From an uncultured Pirellulaceae bacterium (GTDB lineage: Bacteria > Planctomycetota > Planctomycetia > Pirellulales > Pirellulaceae): a stretch of DNA of 36,997 bases. The notes under the pieces were generated by a model, which did not search any database, had not been told where the DNA came from, and saw nothing but the letters and a program-made list of their open reading frames with translations. Position numbers and translations under genes: made by a program. Location: the NCBI GenBank assembly GCA_937967505.1, contig CALCJM010000054.1:1-36997 (forward strand), given 5' to 3'. This document shows positions 32,579-36,997 of this stretch, piece by piece (within the stretch, counting starts at the first letter, position 1; each line of letters opens with the position of its first letter).

Positions 32579-34672
32579 ATGAACGTCACCGAATTTGCCG
32601 AGCAAATCATCTTTGGGAAAACACTCGAAGACAAACTGCTGGTCCCCGGAAAGCTAACGCATGACGCCGGTTTTCGCGATCGGCAGAATCGTCCCAACGT
32701 GGAGAGATTAATCTCACCGGCGCGGCCGACAGGGCTGGAGATGCGGCATGACAAAGGTGGCAACGTGCAACCACCCAGCGACAACAGTCTGGAGAACGAA
32801 CGCGCGCGTGGACAGTTACTTCACTTTTTGGCCAACCATGAATTACTGGCGACCGAGTTGATGGCGTTGGTACTGTTGAAGTTTCCCGACGCGCCACGCG
32901 GTTTCCGCCAGGGCGTTTTGGTAACGCTACAAGAGGAACAAGCCCACACACGCATGTACCTTCGCCGCATGAAAGAGTGCGGAGTTGAATTTGGGCAGTA
33001 TCCATTGAGTGGTCAATTCTGGCGCGTGATCGAGCCAATGAAGTCGCCGATGGATTTTGTGTCCCAATTAAGCCTCACGTTTGAACAGGCTAATCTGGAC
33101 TACAGCCTGCATTTCGCCAATGTGTTCCAACGCATCGGTGACCAGGACACCGCCGATGTGCTGCAAAAGATCTATGAAGATGAAATTGGCCACGTGAGTC
33201 ACGGGCTCCAGTGGTTTCGGCAGTGGAAAGATCCACAGCAGTCAGACTGGGAGGCCTATCAGGCAGCACTTGAGTTCCCCATGTCGCCGCAGCGCGCGCG
33301 TGGGCCGCGCGGGGCATTCAATCGAACCGGGCGGCTGGAAGCGGGATTGAGTGAGTCGTTTATTGATTCAATCGAAGTCTTCCGACAATCGCGCGGCCGC
33401 GCGCCGGTCGTGCGGTGGTTTGATCCTGCCGCAGAAGCAGAATTGGCCGGTGAGCTGACCGACGGTTGCAGAAAGCCTGCGACGCTGCTTGACCAATTGG
33501 CCAAAGACCTTGAACTGGCCATGGTTCCTGTGGCAAGGCAAGACGATGTCATGCTGGTGCGGCGTGAACCGTCGCGCACGTTTCGAATGAACATGATCAA
33601 GCTGGGGATCGAACTACCGGAGTTCGTGTTGATCGACCAAAGACAGAAGCTGGCCGATCGCAAACTGCATCAGTTTTCGCCGTGGGCATGGACCCCCAAA
33701 AATCTCGCGATCGCCGATCCGCTGGTCGATTCAACGCGGCACAGCCCGCCGCCCTGGTCACCGAACGTGGCCGCCGTCTATCGCAAGTCATGGGCGACAG
33801 CGCGCTTGTTGGAGTGGCAATGTCAAGAGGCCCAGCACACTGGCCCGGTTACACCAGACTGGTTTACCGACCCGGCATGGGGCGGCACGGCGGTTCATGA
33901 TTTGAGCGACCTGCCGGATCAGCTGAAACGGATTGCCGGATTGGGTTTCCAGAATGCCATTTTCAAGCAGGATCTGGGCGCATCGGGCCGAGGACAACGG
34001 CGACTGAATTGCCTTCAGCCGTTGACCACCCAGGACCAGGGGTGGTTGCACGCGCTGCCAACCAACGACGGTATGCCCATTGGCGTAATTGAACCGGAGT
34101 TGAACCGGGTGGTCGATCTGTCATTTTTGTGGCGGCTGGCCCCTGACCATGAAACGGCCAATTTTCTGGGGTGGACCAGACCATTGATCAGCGCCGGACG
34201 ACGTTACGCCGGCACACGGCTGGGGACGGCATTATCCGGTTGCGCCCCAAGCCTGCGGCGGTTTCTGTTGGCCGATCGATGCCGACGCATCATGGCAACT
34301 GTCCAATGGTTGCAGCCGCGCATCACCGCAGAGCTCCTATCAAGAAACTTTGTCGGACACTTTGGTATTGATGCATTAGTATGTCACACTGCCGACGGTG
34401 AATTAAAACTGAAACCGGTCGTCGAGGTTAACCCTCGGATGACGATGGGACACGTGGCATTGAACTTGAAAAAACGGGTTGAACCTGGTGCAGAAGCAGA
34501 GTTTCGAATTTTTCGAAAAGCAGAGTGGGATCAGATTGCCGACAAAATTGGGGGAACCCCAATGGAGACGATTCCCGACGGACGTTGGAAGTCGGGAGTA
34601 TTTTGTTTGGGCGAACCAAATGAAAATACACAGCTGGTTCCGGTGATGCTGGTGGGGCAAACACCTGAATAA
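32579..34672 (+). CDS. DUF455 ferritin-like domain fused to an ATP-grasp domain
   Basis: The protein has 697 residues in two parts. The N-terminal half (about 1-250) is a DUF455/MiaE-like helical bundle with likely di-metal ligands: E88 and E93, E120-x2-H123, E169 and E202-x2-H205. The C-terminal half (about 400-670) is an ATP-grasp fold: FKQDLGASGRGQRRL (about 460), GVIEPELNR, and GIDALVCHTADGELKLKPVVEVNPRMTMGHVAL (about 595-625, with the metal-binding Glu and Asn). ATP-grasp enzymes join a carboxylate to an amine or thiol using ATP; ferritin-like domains of this type can act as oxygenases. The combination suggests an oxidised-then-ligated small molecule or peptide. No substrate peptide gene is seen beside it. 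It ends 16 bases from the convergent floA partner gene. Confidence 0.82.
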   Translation: MNVTEFAEQIIFGKTLEDKLLVPGKLTHDAGFRDRQNRPNVERLISPARPTGLEMRHDKGGNVQPPSDNSLENERARGQLLHFLANHELLATELMALVLLKFPDAPRGFRQGVLVTLQEEQAHTRMYLRRMKECGVEFGQYPLSGQFWRVIEPMKSPMDFVSQLSLTFEQANLDYSLHFANVFQRIGDQDTADVLQKIYEDEIGHVSHGLQWFRQWKDPQQSDWEAYQAALEFPMSPQRARGPRGAFNRTGRLEAGLSESFIDSIEVFRQSRGRAPVVRWFDPAAEAELAGELTDGCRKPATLLDQLAKDLELAMVPVARQDDVMLVRREPSRTFRMNMIKLGIELPEFVLIDQRQKLADRKLHQFSPWAWTPKNLAIADPLVDSTRHSPPPWSPNVAAVYRKSWATARLLEWQCQEAQHTGPVTPDWFTDPAWGGTAVHDLSDLPDQLKRIAGLGFQNAIFKQDLGASGRGQRRLNCLQPLTTQDQGWLHALPTNDGMPIGVIEPELNRVVDLSFLWRLAPDHETANFLGWTRPLISAGRRYAGTRLGTALSGCAPSLRRFLLADRCRRIMATVQWLQPRITAELLSRNFVGHFGIDALVCHTADGELKLKPVVEVNPRMTMGHVALNLKKRVEPGAEAEFRIFRKAEWDQIADKIGGTPMETIPDGRWKSGVFCLGEPNENTQLVPVMLVGQTPE

Positions 34673-34688
34673 ATACGTTTGACCGGGA

Positions 34689-35276
34689 TTAATCCTCAAA
34701 GTCGGGACGCTTGAGAATTTCAGATATCAGAATGGACTGGCGGATAGATTTGGGCTGGCTGAACAGTCCCAGCAGATCAACCGCCAGCCGGGATTTGTCC
34801 GGCCCATCAACAGTGGCTGCTTTGTCATCGGTCACTGTTTTGGTCCCTTCCAAAGAGCCCATCGCGTGATCAAATTTTTCCAGTCGGGATTCCAGACGTT
34901 CGTCGGCCTGGCTGACCTCCTCCGCGAGATGGCCGGCGTTTTCGGTCACGTCGGAAACCACGATCGACCGTTTGACGTGTTCCTCAATCGATTCGCGTTG
35001 GGGGCGTCGTTGGTTGGCAGGCGGTTGAGCCGGTTGAGCCGGTTGTCGGGGAGGAGGATTAGGTGGCGCAGATTTTTGCTTACGTGCGTAAGGATCTATC
35101 GCAGGTTGCTGTGATTCTTCGGCCAACCGCCTCTTGGGCGGGGCTTGAGGTGGGCGCGCGGCGGGTTGCGGCCTGGGAGGAGCCGGTGGCGTGGGAGAAT
35201 GTGCCGCTCCGCCACTTTTGTTCTGCTTCCGACGCTCCGCCGCCCGTCGGAGAAATTCTTCGATGTCTCTGGCCAT
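34689..35276 (-). CDS. Proline-rich protein paired with FloA
   Basis: The 195-residue protein starts with a basic helix (ARDIEEFLRRAAERRKQNK), then a Pro/Ala/Gln-rich disordered region (about 22-100), then charged helices. It ends in LLGLFSQPKSIRQSILISEILKRPDFED, the best conserved-looking part. No enzyme motif is visible. It lies 50 bases downstream of floA on the same strand, and such a gene accompanies floA in planctomycetes as far as I recall, so a scaffold-partner role is inferred. The disordered centre is unlike neighbouring genes. Confidence 0.75.
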   Translation of the reverse strand: MARDIEEFLRRAAERRKQNKSGGAAHSPTPPAPPRPQPAARPPQAPPKRRLAEESQQPAIDPYARKQKSAPPNPPPRQPAQPAQPPANQRRPQRESIEEHVKRSIVVSDVTENAGHLAEEVSQADERLESRLEKFDHAMGSLEGTKTVTDDKAATVDGPDKSRLAVDLLGLFSQPKSIRQSILISEILKRPDFED

Positions 35277-35326
35277 AATGTTTCCGTAAAATCGTCAGGT
35301 CTGCCGATAACCGCCTACCCCCGGTT

Positions 35327-36370
35327 CTATCCGGTTGCACCAGCCTGTGAAATTGACTTCCGCATATCCGTATCGGCCTGAACATTACGCAATTTGTAGT
35401 AGTCGAGAATCCCCAATTTTCCGGATCGAAAACTGTCCGCCATTGCCTTGGGAACTTCTGATTCTGCAGCCACCAGCTCTGCGCGACTCTCCTCAATTTT
35501 CGCGACGAACTCTTGCTCCTGAGCCACCGCCATCGCGCGGCGTCCCTCAGCACGCGCGCGAGCAACACGCGTATCGGCTTCCGCCTGATCAGCCTTCAAT
35601 CGGGCACCAATGTTTTCGCCGACATCAATATCGGCAATGTCGATCGAAACGATCTCGAATGCAGTCTGGGAATCCAATCGTCTGGCCAGTACCGCTTTGG
35701 AGATCATATCGGGATTTTCCAGCACAACGGAGTGCTTTTCTGCAGAACCGATGGCACTGACGATCCCCTCGCCAACTCGCGCGATGATGGTTTCTTCGGT
35801 GGCACCACCGATCAATTGCTGCAGGTTGGACCGGACTGTCACGCGCGCAGAAACCTTCAACTGAATCCCGTCTTTGGCCACCGCGTCTAGGGAACGGCGG
35901 GCTGAACCACGCGCCGGGCAGTCGATCACCCGGGGATAAACGCTGGTTTGGACCGCTTCAAGAACATCACGTCCGGCCAGATCAATCGCAGTCGCCTCGC
36001 GAAAGCTCAATTGGATCGTCTTGGCCTTGTTGGCTGCAATCAGGGCGCGGACGACCGTACGAACGTTGCCACCAGCCAGCACGTGGGCCTCAAGCGCCTT
36101 GGTGGTCATTTCCGGATCGTTCAGTTTTGCCTGAGTCGCCATGATTTTACACGGCACGATGACACTGGGCTTGACCTTCCGGAACGACATCCCGATCAGG
36201 TCGGGGTAGGAGATTTTTGCTTTGGCGAAAAACGCCTGCACCCACCATCTAAAATAGGACAGCAGCACAATGACGACAACCAGCAAAAACAACAGTCCAA
36301 TCCCGGCAATCGCCAACAAAGCGATGGTCATTGGTGCCATTTGAGCAAAGAGTGTGTTTTCCAAAATCAT
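35327..36370 (-). CDS. floA: Flotillin-like protein FloA
   Basis: The 347-residue membrane scaffold protein has one membrane-embedded N-terminal segment (about 14-40). [26 protein letters not shown] then leads into the SPFH domain. A repeated region contains [39 protein letters not shown] (about 255-295), followed by an Ala/Glu-rich coil. These are the features of bacterial FloA (YqfA family), which forms functional membrane microdomains. The gene is the first of two, the second being the Pro-rich protein. Length and order are normal. Confidence 0.93.
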   Translation of the reverse strand: MILENTLFAQMAPMTIALLAIAGIGLLFLLVVVIVLLSYFRWWVQAFFAKAKISYPDLIGMSFRKVKPSVIVPCKIMATQAKLNDPEMTTKALEAHVLAGGNVRTVVRALIAANKAKTIQLSFREATAIDLAGRDVLEAVQTSVYPRVIDCPARGSARRSLDAVAKDGIQLKVSARVTVRSNLQQLIGGATEETIIARVGEGIVSAIGSAEKHSVVLENPDMISKAVLARRLDSQTAFEIVSIDIADIDVGENIGARLKADQAEADTRVARARAEGRRAMAVAQEQEFVAKIEESRAELVAAESEVPKAMADSFRSGKLGILDYYKLRNVQADTDMRKSISQAGATG

Positions 36371-36495
36371 ACTCGTCCTTTAAGTGATCCGATGGATGCT
36401 ATATCACACGATTATGACGCCGTTGGGCCGACAATGCAACTTTGCCAACGTACATATCCAATAAAGTCAGCAAGGTCAGTTTCCTCCTGTCTAAT

Positions 36496-36690
36496 TCAGA
36501 CAGATTCCTTCTTCTGTTCCGGGATTAATTTTCTTACGGTGAAAAGCTTCTCAATGGGGCAGTTGGCCTTGCCTGCCAGCATCAGCTTGTTGGTCTTGGC
36601 GGTGTGATTCTGGTTGGCGTTGAAGGTGCAGCCTCATGTCGCCGATGGTCACGCACTGATCCCCGTCAGCAATAATACGACCGGCCTAAA
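36496..36690 (-). pseudogene. Frame-disrupted remnant of an unidentified gene
   Basis: On the minus strand two frames read like one protein broken by a frameshift. From about 36690 down to 36635 the frame reads AGRIIADGDQCVTIGDMR. From 36633 down to the TGA at 36496 a second frame reads GCTFNANQNHTAKTNKLMLA and goes on with GKANCPIEKLFTVRK. The second stretch has 45 codons of coding-like composition but no start, because a TGA directly precedes it. No family is assigned with confidence. Confidence 0.35.
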
Positions 36691-36768
36691 AGGCTCTTGG
36701 GGTAGAAACGGCGATGTCGAACGGTGTGACCTCTGCTGGACGCCATGTTTTGATTAACGCTTGGTGCT

Positions 36769-36997
36769 CCACCGTCTGGCGACGGTAGCTACGTTTTTTT
36801 CCGCGCCGCTACCAACGTGGCTACGCTCGCCAGAGCGTGGATGAACTGCCTGTTGTCTTTCGCCCTCAGGGGCAGGCGACGAGGCTCACTGGCGCTCCAC
36901 CGTCTGGCGACAGTAGCTACGTTTTTTTTCGTGCCGCTACTAACGTGGCTACGCTCACCAGAGCGTGGATGAACTACCTGTTGTCTTTCGCCCTCAG
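36769..36997. repeat. Tandem BIME-like array of REP hairpins, copy D (continues past the right edge)
   Basis: Four REP hairpins alternate in orientation: minus at 36769-36792, plus at 36817-36840, minus at 36897-36920, plus at 36945-36968. Both minus arms are followed by CTACG-type endings and runs of seven and eight T. The tract after each plus arm (beginning ATGAACT and containing GTTGTCTTTCGCCCTCAG) repeats with a 128-base period, and the window ends inside the second copy. This is therefore an unfinished tandem array in a gene-free stretch (36371-36997). Confidence 0.88.

Noticed and set aside
1..36997. tRNA genes, rRNA genes and CRISPR arrays
   Set aside because: No cloverleaf with a T-loop signature, no rRNA-like block, and no short repeat with regular unique spacers was seen; the only regular repeats are the BIME-like units.

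Overview
The window comes from a planctomycete, most likely a marine Pirellulales-type bacterium. The main pointers are a PVC-type multidomain cytochrome (beta-propeller, HEAT repeats, CxxCH), a BBP7-like outer-membrane barrel, a stand-alone EF-G of the spd/mitochondrial type, a ThiD2-ThiE fusion, FloA with a proline-rich partner, and a partial non-phosphorylative L-fucose pathway. Assignments rest on motif recognition by eye; no database search was possible.

Left end (1-5840) is accessory DNA. It opens with the N-terminus of an IS66-family transposase running off the edge. Next is a PQQ-like propeller gene that looks beheaded at its 5' end, then a translationally coupled pair of a large N6-adenine DNA methyltransferase with a specificity-type domain and an HNH endonuclease. 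The pair is the best candidate for an uncharacterised restriction or defence module. From 5840 to 12525 lie a divergent CYTH / DUF547 pair, an HflK/HflC-like SPFH pair, an overlapping thiE-rlmN pair and a small membrane TPR protein upstream of clpC.

The centre (12573-24512) holds clpC with a strong intrinsic terminator, a family 2 glycosyltransferase beginning a few bases after that terminator, a coupled secreted protein, a lone HlyD-type adaptor, a hairpin-rich non-coding stretch, a degenerate AnmK-like protein, an outer-membrane barrel, and fusA with its terminator. The right part (24914-36370) has the giant PVC cytochrome, an L-2-hydroxyacid (lactate) dehydrogenase, an SDR, a divergent L-fuconate dehydratase, a DUF455 ferritin-like/ATP-grasp fusion, and the floA pair. 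Fuconate dehydratase, SDR and lactate dehydrogenase fit together as the middle and end of L-fucose breakdown to pyruvate and lactate.

A repeat family crosses gene boundaries. Ten copies of a 24-base REP-like hairpin, paired in opposite orientation as BIME-like units, occur at 17.06 kb, 30.64-30.90 kb (duplicated) and 36.77 kb to the right edge (tandem). The two arm types differ by paired, compensating stem changes. Most of the minus-oriented arms are followed by a run of T on the + strand.
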